Part shown: piece by piece, positions 43,748 to 55,226 of the stretch
Numbering within the stretch: the stretch's first letter is position 1
How the letters are laid out: each line of letters opens with the position of its first letter
Translations under genes and position numbers: made by a program
Source: Acanthosepion pharaonis
Lineage: Eukaryota; Mollusca; Cephalopoda; Sepiida; Sepiidae
NCBI GenBank assembly: GCA_903632075.3
Contig: CAHIKZ030003336.1
Span: forward strand, 67,001 to 131,000
Length of the DNA stretch: 64,000 nucleotides
Direction: 5' to 3'
The notes under the pieces: generated by a model
Told to the model about the DNA's origin: nothing
Databases searched by the model: none
What the model saw: only the letters and a program-made list of their open reading frames with translations

Positions 43748-43805
43748 TGGTGAAAGTGGAAAGTTCTTTAGTAACCACGGTTTCGATGCGTGTTCGAGCA
43801 CTATA
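43748..43805 (+). repeat. tRNA-like module, plus, third copy
   Basis: TTGGTGAAAGTGG (A box with one extra base) and GCGTGTTCGAGC, followed by a duplicated GCGAGTTCGAGC at about 43811-43822. Confidence 0.5.
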
Positions 43806-43937
43806 TAGGCGAGTTCGAGCTGTATATTTTTCAATTATAACTCAGTAATGGCTTACCAGGTATATTTTCAGAAATAAGAGGTATGATTTGAGCTCAGAAT
43901 AATTTGTTTGCAAAGTTGTTCCGAATTTCACGTGAAC

Positions 43938-43964
43938 TTTTTCTTGGAATATATTATACTAAAA
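43938..43964. repeat. Palindrome, third copy, decayed
   Basis: TTTCTTGGAATA is followed by TATACTAAAAAA; the right arm has lost pairing. Confidence 0.6.
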
Positions 43965-44005
43965 AATGAAAGATTTATAAATCATAACATCGGCTAGCAA
44001 TTAGT

Positions 44006-44068
44006 CGGTTTGGGGAAGTGATAAGATTGCCGACCGTAATTCTAGGATTCGTGTGTTCAAGTTCAGCA
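44006..44068 (+). repeat. tRNA-like module, plus
   Basis: GTCGGTTTGGGGAAGTGATAAG and CGTGTGTTCAAGTTC. Confidence 0.4.
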
Positions 44069-44647
44069 AGAATCCGTTAACGAATATTTGAATCCGTGTA
44101 GAAAATGTGTTAATGTTTTATTCGTGGATAATAAATTCAGAATGTTTTTAGATCATAACTGAACATTAAGTCATGGGGAGAGTCCCTGGCAACATTCGAG
44201 CTTGTAATCTGTACCGTGCACAAGAATTATTGCGTTATTCGATCCCGATCACTTTGCCGTCACACAGATAAATTCTACTGACCTTACCGTTGACGCTAAG
44301 CACCCCCCCCATACTGTCTGCGCCATGAAGCCACCATTGACGTTCTTAGCATTTTTTGACATAACAATTATAATAATTTGAAATTAAGTAAAAAAGTCAG
44401 CCAGTTGTTGAACGAGACAATATTAGGGGCGACAATCAATTCTGGACGAATGATAATGTTCTCCTCACGCCATTACTACTTAGCAGCTAGTTGTCTGAAA
44501 TTTTACGCAAAGATTTTATTAAATAATCAATACACTTATATCCCATGATAAACACGATCAACTGCAATAATATATTTAAAGAATTTAACAACCTATTACT
44601 ACGAAAATGTAAACCTACTGCTCAACTGAATAAAGTCAAAAACTTCA

Positions 44648-44710
44648 GTGGAGTTGAACTCATATAGAAAGAATGATAGTCCGATATCTTACCAATGAAC
44701 CAATAATGGA
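44648..44710 (-). repeat. tRNA-like module with both pol III boxes, third copy
   Basis: The minus strand reads TGGTTCATTGG (A box) and GAGTTCAACTCC (B box). Confidence 0.6.
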
Positions 44711-44715
44711 TGTCT

Positions 44716-46360
44716 AAACAGAAAGTGTCATTTTATGCATTAGAAATCTACTGATCATTGCAAAAAACTTAAATAAAAACTTGACTATAGATTTGAACTT
44801 GAACCGCAATTCAATACCAAATAACTTCCAGGTGCAGGATCTACAAAAGTCATATTTACTGATTAATGCAATAATTTAGTAATTTAGTTAATTCAAAATC
44901 ACACCGAAATATTGGTAGTCCAAATATTTACTATTTAAAAAAAACGTCGGTTGTTATCGGAAAACATTTTACAAATCTACTGATTATTGTAAAAATGAAA
45001 ACTAACAGTAAATATGAGACTGTAACAAAAAAACACTTGTAATCCAATATCTTACCACCTAACTTACGTAGTTAAGAAAGGGAACATTGAGTTCTGAAAT
45101 AGTTTTGAAATCTATCGGGGTCACTTAATGTAAAAAAAAAAAAAACTCAGAGTTCAATTAAAAGGCAATTAGGTAATGTCTAGTGTTGTCAGGTGGTAAT
45201 TAATGAACATAGAAAAGTCTCGGTAGAAACATTACATCTAACATTAAAAGCTTTGTTTATGTCGCCGCGTGCTTTACAAGTATAACAAAGACAATACATC
45301 AAATTTAAATAAATCTTAGTATTTTCTTCTGTATTTGCCAATTTATAACATGCAATGTTTACAAGCCTGCAATTCATATTGAATTTAGAAAATCTTTAGT
45401 AGGAAGACTACCACTGGTTTTACGCCGTGTAAGACGCATGCTTTATCAAAATCAGACATTAAGAAATATAATATTAAGATAAGCCTTAAAGGAAATATTA
45501 TATTGTATTTACAGTCGTGTGATATAAAGTATTGAGCAGGACATTCTATTTCTTCTGCTGCTATTGATCGATTAAATCAAATTGGAATTGTTATAGGATT
45601 TTTTCATAAAGTAAAAAACTCTACGAAGAAATGGTATCGTAGTACAAACAAATGTTTGAGGTAACGTTGATATAAGGCCAAAGCACACGACAAAGCCGAG
45701 TTTAAAAAAAGATAAATGCGTTAAGTTTATTGAACAGATAAAATGAAAGGAATTACACAAATTAATTGCTTTGTGTGTCAATAATGGCCAATAACATGTA
45801 TATACAAATAGAAAACATATAATGCAAATAAAAGTATATAGTGCAAAAAAATATGCCTATTTTACAATAAAGTATATTAAGTTATATCTTTTACAATAAA
45901 GGATATACTAAAAACAAGGTCTGCTGTTTTACAATAAAAATATAAAATATTTATTCATGAAGTCTCCAGAAAGTCAAACGAAATTATAACAAATATAGAA
46001 AAAGTGAAAGGTAGTACTTCTTTGAACGCTTTTCAAGAAGTAGGTACAATGTCCGTAGCGACCTTTCTTGGTAACATTGAAGAAACGGATTTCGCACCAG
46101 TCGATGAAATTTACTTAGATGAGGGAGCGGTCTTGATTTTCTTTCAGTCCTCGGCTGGCGGTATCAAATTTCTTCTATGTCGTTGTTCTTGACCGACGTG
46201 ATGTGGTTTCAACCAGCAGCTTGTGTCGAGCCCTGGATGGGAGTGACCTGCCTCTTCTTACAGCTGAAGATGTCGTCTCTTGTCCTCATCGATTCAATTG
46301 AATTCTTTTCTTTTATATACCAATTGTAATGGTGTGATTCTCGGGTCTGGAGGGTTGATC
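44716..46360. other. Non-coding stretch between array and promoter-like sequences
   Basis: A CpG-containing patch with TCGATGAAATTTACTTAGATG and CGTCTCTTGTCC occurs at 46000-46300. The 62-codon frame at 46004-46192 there is not recognised. The rest is AT-rich. Confidence 0.35.
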
Positions 46361-46400
46361 AAATATATAAATGCGGCTTTGTTTCAAGATAAACAACATC
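46361..46400 (+). promoter_or_regulatory. TATA-like sequence, plus (weak)
   Basis: TATATAA at 46364-46370 in a CpG-richer context; the initiator-like TTTCAAG (A at 46386) is only 22 bp away, so support is modest. Confidence 0.2.
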
Positions 46401-46808
46401 CAGACATTAAATTTAAACATAAGGATCAAAAAAAAAAAAAAAAAAAAAAGAAAAAATGAGAACCAATTTTGGAAAAAAAAAAAAACCAATATATAAATTT
46501 AAACTCAACAAATAATACAAGTAGTTGTATATGCGTGAAAGAAAGGAGAAAAAAAAAGTAGCTTCCCCTTGACTGCAGGAAATGTCTTAAAAAAGATTTG
46601 TCTGAGTTCAGTGCTGAAATGGAATATTTCTTTCTGAAAATTGTTCAATAGTTGTAACTTAAAAAGTTGAATTACTTGGTGTGTCCACTGAGAACTGGTG
46701 GTGTGTCACAAAGTTCTGTAGTGTGTATGCACGTGCGGAGTGAGTAGAGTGAAAATACACGAGTGAGTAAATGAGAACTATTGTCTCTGGGTACCTCGAC
46801 TGTGGTTC

Positions 46809-46930
46809 TGAAATTACTACTAGTTTTATTTGGAAAGCATCCAATATTTATACTACCTAGGGAGGCTCCAGCAGAGACGCTATGGTACATTTTTGAATAT
46901 ACTTGAAAAATATCTGATTGGACGGAAAAT
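46809..46930 (-). promoter_or_regulatory. Minus-strand CCAAT and TATA (weak)
   Basis: The minus strand has CCAATCAG (about 46921) and TATAAATA (46852-46845). The best Inr-like site, TTTCAGAA (A at 46809), is 43 bp from the TATA box, longer than usual. Confidence 0.25.
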
Positions 46931-46989
46931 GGACCAAAACATGTTTTGAAAAAGTGTAGGAACAAATTTACTATGGTGAAATGCGATAG

Positions 46990-48300
46990 ATAAATTGTCC
47001 TGTTTTTTTAAGTATATATTTATTGACCAATTAGAATTGGAGAAAATGTAGGCGTGGCACTACACCAAGACCGGCTCCAGATTGTGCCTCGGGGTTTTCC
47101 ACAAATCGGAAGGACGTAGAATATTTTTCAGAGTCAATAGTTTTTTTTTAATATAAGACCCTCAAAAAAAAAACAGTGGGAAAAAAAAAATTGTTGATCT
47201 AGACGATATATGTTCAATCAGTTTTTTTAAATTTCGGATTATATTGTTGATCTATGCCTTTATGAGTAACAACAACAGCTGGTAAGTGAAAAAAACAGGA
47301 TACTCATCCAAAAATAAAATGTTTTTCACTGTATAATCAGAATGTTTATAGTATTTGCGGATATATCCTACCAAAGAAGAAATTCGAATGTTAGCAAATA
47401 TATGTATCCTTTACATAAAGAGAAAAATAAGGGTAATGTAATTTAGATGTCTCATTCTTACATTAATTTTTATGACTTTTATTAAATAAAAATAAAAAAA
47501 TTTTTTTTTATTTGAAAAGCGTGTCTTCCAACTTTAACTTTTAACATCAAACACGGGTCTTTGTTCAAAGCGAAAATTCCGATTTCATGCATAGCCAAAG
47601 CAATCTGTTCGAGATGAGCTTAATGGAGGCGTTAACACTAGAATGAAACTGTTGGCCGACATGCAGGATTGTTAATTATTTAAAAAAAGAATCAGAAGGA
47701 ATTTTCAGTGGTTGCGTGTCTCACTGCATCCACAAACATATAAATAAACGAACTTTTTAAAAAATTAAGAAACGAGACATATGCAATTTAGAAAACAATG
47801 CAACATTTTTTACAATTTACAATATACAGATTGGATAATCAGTGTGTGTCAATGTGGACAAAATGTGTGTAATTGTTTGATTTGTGAATATCTCTTTGTT
47901 GATATTGTTCGTTGGTTCGCTGGTCTTTTTGTTTGTGTCAAATATCGTAATTATGAATAAAAGAGTTTTTGGAAAGAGTTTTTTTAGAGTGGTCTACCCT
48001 TAAACGTATTTGATGTTTACTTATCTTTTTTGTGGTGAATTCAATTCACTGTACAAAGCAAGTTAAGAAAAGTGTTCACAGAGTTGATTGATGAATGTTT
48101 TTGAGTCAGTTAAGATGTCTTCGTGCGCGGCAAAATTGTGGTTTGCAGTGGCGTGGAGTATATTGGAAGTTACTCTGCGAATTCGTGAGACTGACTGGCG
48201 TGGAGTTGGTAATTGTCTTTAACGTCTGGTCAGCAATGACTAAGACGGGAGTCGGTGAATGTTACATCTTGAAACTTGGTAATTACTGCTGCTATTCTCT
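46990..48300. other. Non-coding stretch; possible minus-strand leader at its right end
   Basis: Nothing coding was recognised. The 48100-48300 part is CpG-richer and, read on the minus strand, follows the promoter at 48302-48445. Confidence 0.35.
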
Positions 48301-48301
48301 C

Positions 48302-48445
48302 TGAAGGTTCAAACGTTCTCTGTTTATATATCCACCGAGTGGCTCACTTGATTTTGGCGCAATTTCTGTTTTGCACGTGAACTTCAAGTGATTGACCAAT
48401 GGGGTTGTTTGCATCTTTTCTTGCCGTTTTTATTGGTCGAAGTTT
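48302..48445 (-). promoter_or_regulatory. Minus-strand promoter: two CCAAT boxes, TATA, Inr
   Basis: The minus strand has GACCAATAAAAACGG (about 48440) and another CCAAT-like motif, CCCATTGGTCAATC, around 48404-48391. TATATAAAC (48330-48322) follows, then CTTCAGAGAG with the start A at 48302, 28 bp from the TATA start. Few ATGs follow over the next few hundred bases. This resembles an LTR or a host promoter; no LTR partner was found. Confidence 0.45.
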
Positions 48446-48811
48446 TCTAGGTACGTAGGCGTACGATGTGGACTCTGCTTTTGTTAGGGTTGAAAAGGTA
48501 AGGATAATTGGACGAGTCTACAAAACAATTTACAAAATGAGAAGAAAAACTACTTTTTTTTACTTAAGTCAGCAGCTATCTAAAGAGTGAACCAGGCGCT
48601 GAATTTGAATTGTATTTTGAATTATGTATTTGCAAAGGAAAAAGTGCATGGCATTTTCAAACATTTTAATACATTAGGATATCGTTAGTTTTAGTATAAA
48701 AGAAAACCTACCTTTGAAATCTTGGTAAATTTTTTTGTTGTTAATTTTGAGAAAGTAGATCAAAAGATCATTTTTAGATTTTTCCAACTTTAACTGGATA
48801 AGAAAAGGATA
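48446..48811. other. Non-coding stretch
   Basis: Nothing recognisable was found. Confidence 0.35.
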
Positions 48812-48885
48812 CTATTTACATTATTTACATTATTCAGACTGTTGTCCTCATCTTTATTGCCATATTCACAACGTTTCGGCCTCAA
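48812..48885 (-). repeat. SINE 3' tail fragment, minus
   Basis: The reverse complement reads GGCCGAAACGTTGTGAATATG then GATGAGGACAACAGTCTG. It abuts the plus SINE that follows, giving a third inverted arrangement. Confidence 0.75.
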
Positions 48886-48889
48886 GGAA

Positions 48890-49125
48890 ACATAGTTCAG
48901 TGGATAATAGCGTTGGTTGGATCCAGTGACTTGAATTGTGAATTCAATACCTGATTATTGCAGTGGTGAACAAAAAGAGTTGAGTTAAAGGGAGATAAAT
49001 GAAACACCCGGAAGAGGCATGGCACGTGGAACTGGAACAATCTACCCAGGTGGGCGAAATAAAGGGTTCAGTTCGAAATTTCAATCACCTGAAGAAGGCC
49101 GGAGCGTACTAACTCCTGTCGAAAC
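48890..49125 (+). repeat. tRNA-headed SINE, plus
   Basis: AGTTCAGTGGATAATAGCG head, GTGAATTCAATACCTG B-box region, CGAAATAAAGGGTTCAGTTC and CACCTGAAGAAGGCCGGAGCG. The tail after the last block is lost. Confidence 0.75.
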
Positions 49126-49189
49126 AAACTGAAATTAAAATAAAAGACAAATGTATATGCGAGTAACACAGCAGTTATTAACGTGAAAA

Positions 49190-49440
49190 GTGTAATCAAT
49201 AAGCCAAGTTCAAGTTCAGCTCGGATCTGTTGCGTTCATTTTTGTATAAATTCACTTGCGAAAGCATGAATCCATCTCTTGCTTGCGGCCATGGCTGTAG
49301 AGTTTTTTTAGGGTTGACCACCGATATAATCTAAGGCTCTATCATTGTAAGGAGATAACTCCGATTATATTCTTATCAGCGTTTACTTGTTAAGAACGTA
49401 GGTGGAGTTACACCCACACCACCACTTTCATTTAACTTTT
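49190..49440 (+). repeat. Diverged tRNA-like SINE
   Basis: GTGTAATCAATAAGCC, AAGTTCAAGTTCAGCTCGG and GAAAGCATGAATCCATCTC resemble the 49.9-kb family up to the body; the tail differs. Confidence 0.4.
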
Positions 49441-49864
49441 TTTGGGGTGGGAGGGTTATAAGTTGTATAAATTCCAATTCCAAATTATTTATGCACAAAT
49501 CTTGCTAAATTTGAGAATTGAAGCTCTTACAATTTATCTAAATGAATAAAGAAATCAGTTTTGCAATCTAAAAAATAACAATAAAATAAAATAATAATCA
49601 GCAGAACAGACACGTAATTCATTAAAGACTAAATTTTAGAATTAACTGTAAATAATTTAGTGGCTTATTAAAAAACATGTTCTAAAAGACTGATAAACAC
49701 TCCTAGTCATATTAAATTAATATAAACCTCAAAAGTAATATTTACTATTGATTTAACAGTTGAATATGATGCATTATTTACAAGATTCAGAAATACTGCA
49801 AAGAGAATTTGTACAACTAACATTTACTGAATAGGGAGAAAAATTAAAATACATAATTTATTGC
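49441..49864. other. Non-coding stretch
   Basis: Nothing recognisable was found. Confidence 0.4.
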
Positions 49865-50135
49865 TGTATAAGACTCATTGAGGAATCAGAGAGCTGAGTT
49901 CAAATTTCAGTTGAATCCATTATATTCACTTAAGTGCTAATATCCTTGGGAAAAGTATGAATCCTCCTCTTCTCCCACAATCTATGGATAAATAGCAGGA
50001 CAGATCAGGTTCTCTAGCCTTGGATGGCAACTGGTCTACTGCAGAAAGAAATGGCAACCTACTACAGGAAAAAAATCTGCCTCGTCAGTCATGTATAGAA
50101 AAATACATGATTGCCTAAATTTATATATCACGCAT
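49865..50135 (+). repeat. SINE (GCAGTAGGTTGCC family), plus
   Basis: GGAATCAGAGAGCTGAGTTC (B-box region), CCTTGGGAAAAGTATGAATCC, TGGATGGCAACTGGTCTACTG and GGCAACCTACTACAGG. The first half matches the tRNA-like part and body of the 5S composites, so the two families share a central module. Confidence 0.8.
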
Positions 50136-50139
50136 GGCA

Positions 50140-50365
50140 CATAACTGAGTGACCCTTGGGAAATGTATGAATCCTCTTCTTCTCTCCCCACTTGCTATGG
50201 GTAAATAGCAGGACAAACCACCAAATTCTCTAAGCCTTGGATGGCAACTGGTCTACTGCAGAAATAAATGGCAACCTACTACAGGAAAAAATCTGCCTTG
50301 TCAGTCATTTATCAAAAGATACATGATTGATGTGTACATGTATGGCACATAACTGATTGATTGAT
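50140..50365 (+). repeat. SINE copy in tandem, 5'-truncated
   Basis: CCTTGGGAAATGTATGAATCC, TGGATGGCAACTGGTCTACTG and GGCAACCTACTACAGG repeat the previous element from its body onward. This looks like a tandem duplication that lost the tRNA head. Confidence 0.8.
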
Positions 50366-50639
50366 ACGACTCATAAATAGACACATTCAGATTAAATTAA
50401 AAGAAACCTATAAATTTTTATAATATAATCAGTTATCCAGTAAATAGCATAGGTATTTGACAAGATTTACACATCCTACAAGTTATAAAGATAAACCTTA
50501 GAAATAATATTAAATTCATAATTTACAGACACATGGCAAACATATTCTACAGATATCATAAACTGTTCAATTAATATTTAGGGAAAACTGAAAAGTAATA
50601 TTTTACTCATGGAACGTGAAATAAAATGCTTTTTTACAA
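50366..50639. other. Non-coding spacer
   Basis: Nothing recognisable was found. Confidence 0.4.
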
Positions 50640-50960
50640 AGCACATTTAGGTAAGTAAAATGTTGCTCATATGATAGTGCAGAAGCTCACCAAATTGAGA
50701 TAAGAGACTTTTCCACATGCACCATATTCCTCTGACCTATCGTGCACTGACTACAACCTTTTAAAGCATCTTGACAATTTTATATGCCAATGGACATTCT
50801 ATCACAAAGAATATGCAGAAACTGCATTCAAAGATTTTTTGATATCCCAAACTTTACAGTTTTATTGTGAAGGTATAAATAATCTTCTAACACGAGGGCA
50901 AAAATGTATAGATGTTCGGTTTCTATTTTGACTAATTTAAACACTGTATAAGTAAATTAA
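50640..50960 (+). pseudogene. Mariner transposase C-terminal relic
   Basis: Translation gives FPHAPYSSDLSCTDYNLLKH (third catalytic Asp region), LDNFICQWTF, EYAETAFKDFLISQTLQFYC and EGINNLLTRGQKCIDVRF. This is the mariner C-terminus in order. The N-terminal two-thirds are missing or unreadable. Its sequence differs from the relics at 1.7 and 21.4 kb, so it is another mariner lineage. Confidence 0.75.
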
Positions 50961-51654
50961 TTCATGAATAAAATTTGATTCTAAAAGCAGACATTATTTT
51001 CCAAACAACCTAACAGATAATGAATCACAAAACATATAAGCAAAATAATTCAATTACATTTATACCAAATATCTTTGTTTTTGTAAACCCTTTTCTATGT
51101 AAATGAGATTATGTGAAAGTTTACAGATGCAATGAAACATTAACTGACATGATAGAGGTTCACATGTAACCAGAATTCCTAAACATAATCTGTGCGCCTG
51201 GAATGGCATCTAATTGACTTATTCTAAAAAAAATGTTGTCCTATCATGCTGCTATACAGAATTTATACTTCCACTTTTTTCTGAAATGAAAGTTGTTAGG
51301 AATGAATCTCTTGAACCATGCGACTGGTGAAAAACTGGTCACAGACAAGTCACTGAGGATCATACATATTCAAAAATGTCAGATAAGGACAGATACATCA
51401 TGAGCAATTTTGTCTATTTCAGGGTTCTTTTGTAATGAAAATGTTTGATATTAAACTTTAAAGACATATTTGCATATTAATGGTTTCATCGCTCGTATGC
51501 AAATAGAAGACAATGGGTCATGTTGTCGAAAAACTTTTACACAAACATTTTTGGGTAAAGTGGAGGTTACCTCAAATCCTTCCTCTCTTGTTCCCTCTCA
51601 TTCAGAACCTCTCCTACAAAATATGACAATTAGGTGTGGTAGACTGTTCGAAAT
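50961..51654. other. Non-coding stretch
   Basis: The start of the 95-codon frame at 51470 is not recognisable; only its end is LINE-like. Confidence 0.35.
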
Positions 51655-52350
51655 GCCAGGTAACCTTGACATATTTGGGAAGGGTGTTAAAATAATCCAA
51701 AACCTATACTGGCAGCAAATCACAGATATCAAAACTAAACAAGTAGAAAACTTTTAATATATTGGAAGTGTTTTAACAGCAGACACAAAGTGTGACACTG
51801 AAATCTGAAGGCACATTGGGATATTGAAAGTTGCCTTCCAAAAGCTAAATAAAATATTAGAAACAAGAATATTTCATTAGAAACCAAGAAAAGAGTACTG
51901 TATCATCATATAATATCAGTCCTCCTATATGACAGTGAATGCTGGAGACCTCTCAAAGGTCAAGAACAGACAAAGCAACAAAGATGTGGTTCTATAGAAG
52001 GATGCTGAGAATACCATGAACCGAACATGGGAGCAACAACAAAGATTTAAATAAAATGGAAACAAAAAAGGACAAATACTGAGAATAAGAAAGATACAAT
52101 TGAAATTTTTAGGGAACATAATGAGGAGAGAGGGTTTGGACAATTTGATATTCACTGGACAGATTAAAAGCAAGAGGGACAAAGGAAAAGAGGGAATAAC
52201 TTACCTAACAAGCTTTGGTAAATGGCTTGCAGAATAGGGTTCAGGAGTGATAACAAAAAGACAAAATTTATTCAGAACTACAAAGGCCAGGAAATTGTGG
52301 AGAGCCATGATCACCAACATCCTGAAGAGACGTGGTACATAGAAGAAGAG
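51655..52350 (+). pseudogene. LINE ORF2 relic with internal deletion
   Basis: LDIFGKGVKIIQNLYWQQ belongs to the RT palm region. The sequence then jumps to YIGSVLTADTKCD-like text (51760) and AFQKLNKILETRI. Next come WFYRRMLRIP, LRIRKIQLKFLGNIMRREGL and TYLTSFGKWLAE with ARKLWRAMITNILKRRGT at the C-terminus. The RT catalytic segment between the two parts has been deleted. Frameshifts are several. The same family is at 27.8 kb. Confidence 0.8.
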
Positions 52351-53127
52351 AAGAATGATTCCATATTTGGCCAATGCTTCATCTGTAATGCAAAATATTC
52401 TTTTATGGCAGTTATGAGAAATTTATAATTTTAAAATTTTTGTACTGTATAGTACCATTAAAATTTTATCAACTACATCATGATAGGATAAAAATAAAAG
52501 ATATTTTCATGAGTTTTTAGTAACAGATTTTATAACAAGGATAACAGCTTCAATTAGGTGAGGATCTTTATAAATCTCCCTGGCTTGCTTGCCCTGCTCC
52601 TAATGTACATGTATTTCATTGTATATTCAAGTATAGTCATTTAGTGGATACGTTCACAACCATAACATCTAACAAAGAGGAAATATACAAATGGAATCCA
52701 CGCCTACATACATGTAAACTGCAATATCACATATTTTTCAAGCAATAAATTGAGCAATATTTCAAGAATATGATTCATCTTAAAATTCTCAGCCAAAAAT
52801 GTACACAAAAAAATCAACAAGTGTAAGGGAGATAATCAGGAATTTATGCATTAATATATTGCTTCATCCTAATTTATTTTTATACGTAATTTATTTGAGT
52901 ATACTAAAATAGATAATTAAATTACTTATAAATAGACATTTTAACTTTTTGTGAAATGTTTCATGTAACATATGTACATAAATTCTCTAAACTTTTGAGA
53001 AAATAGAAACTAATTTTTCTTTATACTAATGTTGGTATTTTGTTGGTGTTTAGAATGACTGTAAATTTTTCTCCAAAACTATGAAATGTCAGTATATAGA
53101 TAAAATTTGATTGACTATAAATGAAAA
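52351..53127. other. Non-coding stretch
   Basis: LINE 3' UTR may extend into the first 100 bp. Nothing else was recognised. Confidence 0.4.
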
Positions 53128-53320
53128 CAATGAACATTGACACTATTTACATTGTTCGGACTATTGTCCTCATCTTTGTTGCCATATTTATCACAACGTT
53201 TCGGCCATTGTATGCTCTGGCTTTCTTCAGGTGGTTGGAATGTTGAACTGAACCCTTTATTTTGCTCACTGGGGTAGACTGTTCTAGTTCCACGTGCCAT
53301 GTCTAATGGATGTCAGTTAT
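53128..53320 (-). repeat. SINE 3' half, minus
   Basis: The minus strand reads GGCACGTGGAACTAGAACAG, AAATAAAGGGTTCAGTTC, CACCTGAAGAAAGCC and ACAAAGATGAGGACAATAGT. It faces the plus SINE at 53.55 kb, 240 bp away. Confidence 0.8.
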
Positions 53321-53359
53321 CAGTTATCTCCACAAAAATCTCCTGAGCCGACCAAGCAA

Positions 53360-53870
53360 TGAATACAATATGGGAACCAGTAATAAGGAGTGCCAGAGAA
53401 AAGCAATAATAACAATGAAAATTGCAATATGAGCAATTCTGGTCAAAAAAAATATAATGATAACAGTTTTGGAAAAATTGCAATATGAGCACAACAAAAA
53501 AATGGTTGCTGAAGATATTTATTTTTATAAGTTTAGAAATTCATACCTGTAAAGGACACATGGCACAGTGGATAAAGGCATTAGTTAGACCTTAGGAAGT
53601 GACAGGACCCAAAAAGTTTGAGTTCAATACCTGGTCCGACAGGTGATTTAGAACTTGGAGACTGGAACTAACTACTTATTATATGTGGGGAGATATTAAT
53701 TATAACATGGCATGTGGAACTAAAACAGTCTACAAAAAGTTAATATGAGCTCTGGGAAAAAAAGGGTTCAGTTCAACATTCCAACCACCTGGTAAAAATG
53801 AAAACATTGTGATAAAATATTCCAACAAAGATGAGGACGATAGTCTGGATAAAGATGTTAGTGAGATGAG
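53360..53870 (+). repeat. SINE plus its upstream linked segment
   Basis: GAATACAATATGGGAACCAG through GCAATATGAGCACAAC copies 2715-2890. The SINE from GGCACAGTGGATAAAGGC (about 53565) to AACAAAGATGAGGACGATAG (53825) follows. The SINE body has an internal insertion of AAAAAGTTAATATGAGCTCTG, itself derived from the upstream segment. Confidence 0.75.
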
Positions 53871-55187
53871 TATTAGTACACAAAAAGTGTAGTTCAATAC
53901 CTCATCTCAGAAATATTGACAGATATTGAATGAACATTGAATTCACTATAATAATGAATTAGTCTATACAATTTGTACATTACATAATAAGGTTTTAGAA
54001 ACACCAAACTTGTATTTGGAGCAGTGACTTGCTTAGAGTTCTTGTTTTTGTCACTGCTTCAAGTCAGTTATTGAGTTACAGGTTTATGGCTATGGTGAGA
54101 AACAGGATGCAATTTAGGTTTAGATTTGAGTTTATTGTTGTATATTCAAAGCTAAAAGACATGGGTTAGGGTTGTGTGTTAGAAGTAATACATTCAGTGA
54201 TTGTATAATTGTTAAAATTCTGATCAGAATTAATAAAAATAAAATGGATATGTTTATGAAATTTAAAGCTTGATTTAAAAATTTAAGATAATTGTGTTCA
54301 TGTTAGAATTTAATATTATGGTTAGATGATCAAGATAGGATATATGGAAGGATAATGTAAATATTGATATAGACAGATCAAGTTTAAATGAGAAAATCTG
54401 AAGTCAAGCCAAGACAGGCATTGTGTCTTCTGCAGCAATGTTTGAATAGACCTTTGAGCTGGGCCTTGAAGGTTAGGAAGTCTGAAAAAGAAAAGTGAAA
54501 AAGAACTGGCCTTGAAGGTAGAGGCCACTGTAAAGGAACAGTGGAAAAGAGACTGGATAGGTTAATGCTATGATTTCTGGGACTTCCATTTATACTCTTC
54601 TGATTACTTCCATTGTTGTTACTATTGAATCAAGCAAAGTAAGGAAACCCCCATATAATCAACAAGGGAGATAATTTCTATAATATTTACAATTCAAACA
54701 AAATACTTCATTTTTGTTTTTGTTTTTCAACCAAAAATGTGTTAAAAAAGATCAACAATCATAAAAATATAATTCATCTTTTATGAAGAGTTTAGAATGC
54801 ACTGAGTTTTCATCTTTGCAGGTTTCATGGCATCATTACTGAAAGGTTTTTTTTTTGCATAACAAGTATATAGGCATTGTTTTATTAGTAAATGAAGGTA
54901 CATATCCAAATTTTAAGTACTCTTGTGAATATTGTCCACACTTCTTCTTAGCATTAGTGGCCACCATTGTAGAAATGGGCAAATTTATACAGTAAATGCA
55001 CAGCTATCAGTTCACTAACATGACTCCAATAGCTAAGGGTGTTGAAAAAACATTGAGTGACTCTCTACTTGTTGGCACCAATGGCCATCTGATGGTGACT
55101 CTGGCCAGCAAGCATGTGCTATGGATTGGGTGCTGAGCTGATCTATCTCAACAGCAAGTTGACCAAGCTGAGAATTGTATGTGACTC

Positions 55188-55194
<7 letters not shown>
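53871..55194. other. Non-coding stretch
   Basis: Nothing recognisable was found. Confidence 0.4.

Positions 55195-55221
<27 letters not shown>
55195..55221. repeat. (TC)n microsatellite
   Basis: About 13 TC units. Confidence 0.95.

Positions 55222-55226
<5 letters not shown>

Larger units (their letters stand above)
40870..44715. repeat. Diverged repeat array built of tRNA-like modules
   Basis: Blocks recur in the same order. An AATCAATTCTGGACGA block (40.9, 42.0 and 44.4 kb) is followed by one or two minus tRNA-like modules (41.02-41.15, 42.17-42.29, 44.59-44.71). Plus modules follow at 41.29, 42.43 and 43.75 kb. A palindrome comes next (41.46, 42.58, 43.94), then a second plus module (41.53, 42.64, 44.01). 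A TGACCTTACCG...GCGCCACGAAGC-type block follows the first and third units. Unit spacing is about 1.13-1.32 kb. CpG content is higher than in neighbouring DNA. No protein-coding frame was recognised. Confidence 0.75.

Noticed and set aside
51925..52182. 85-codon minus-strand frame
   Set aside because: It is antisense to the LINE relic.
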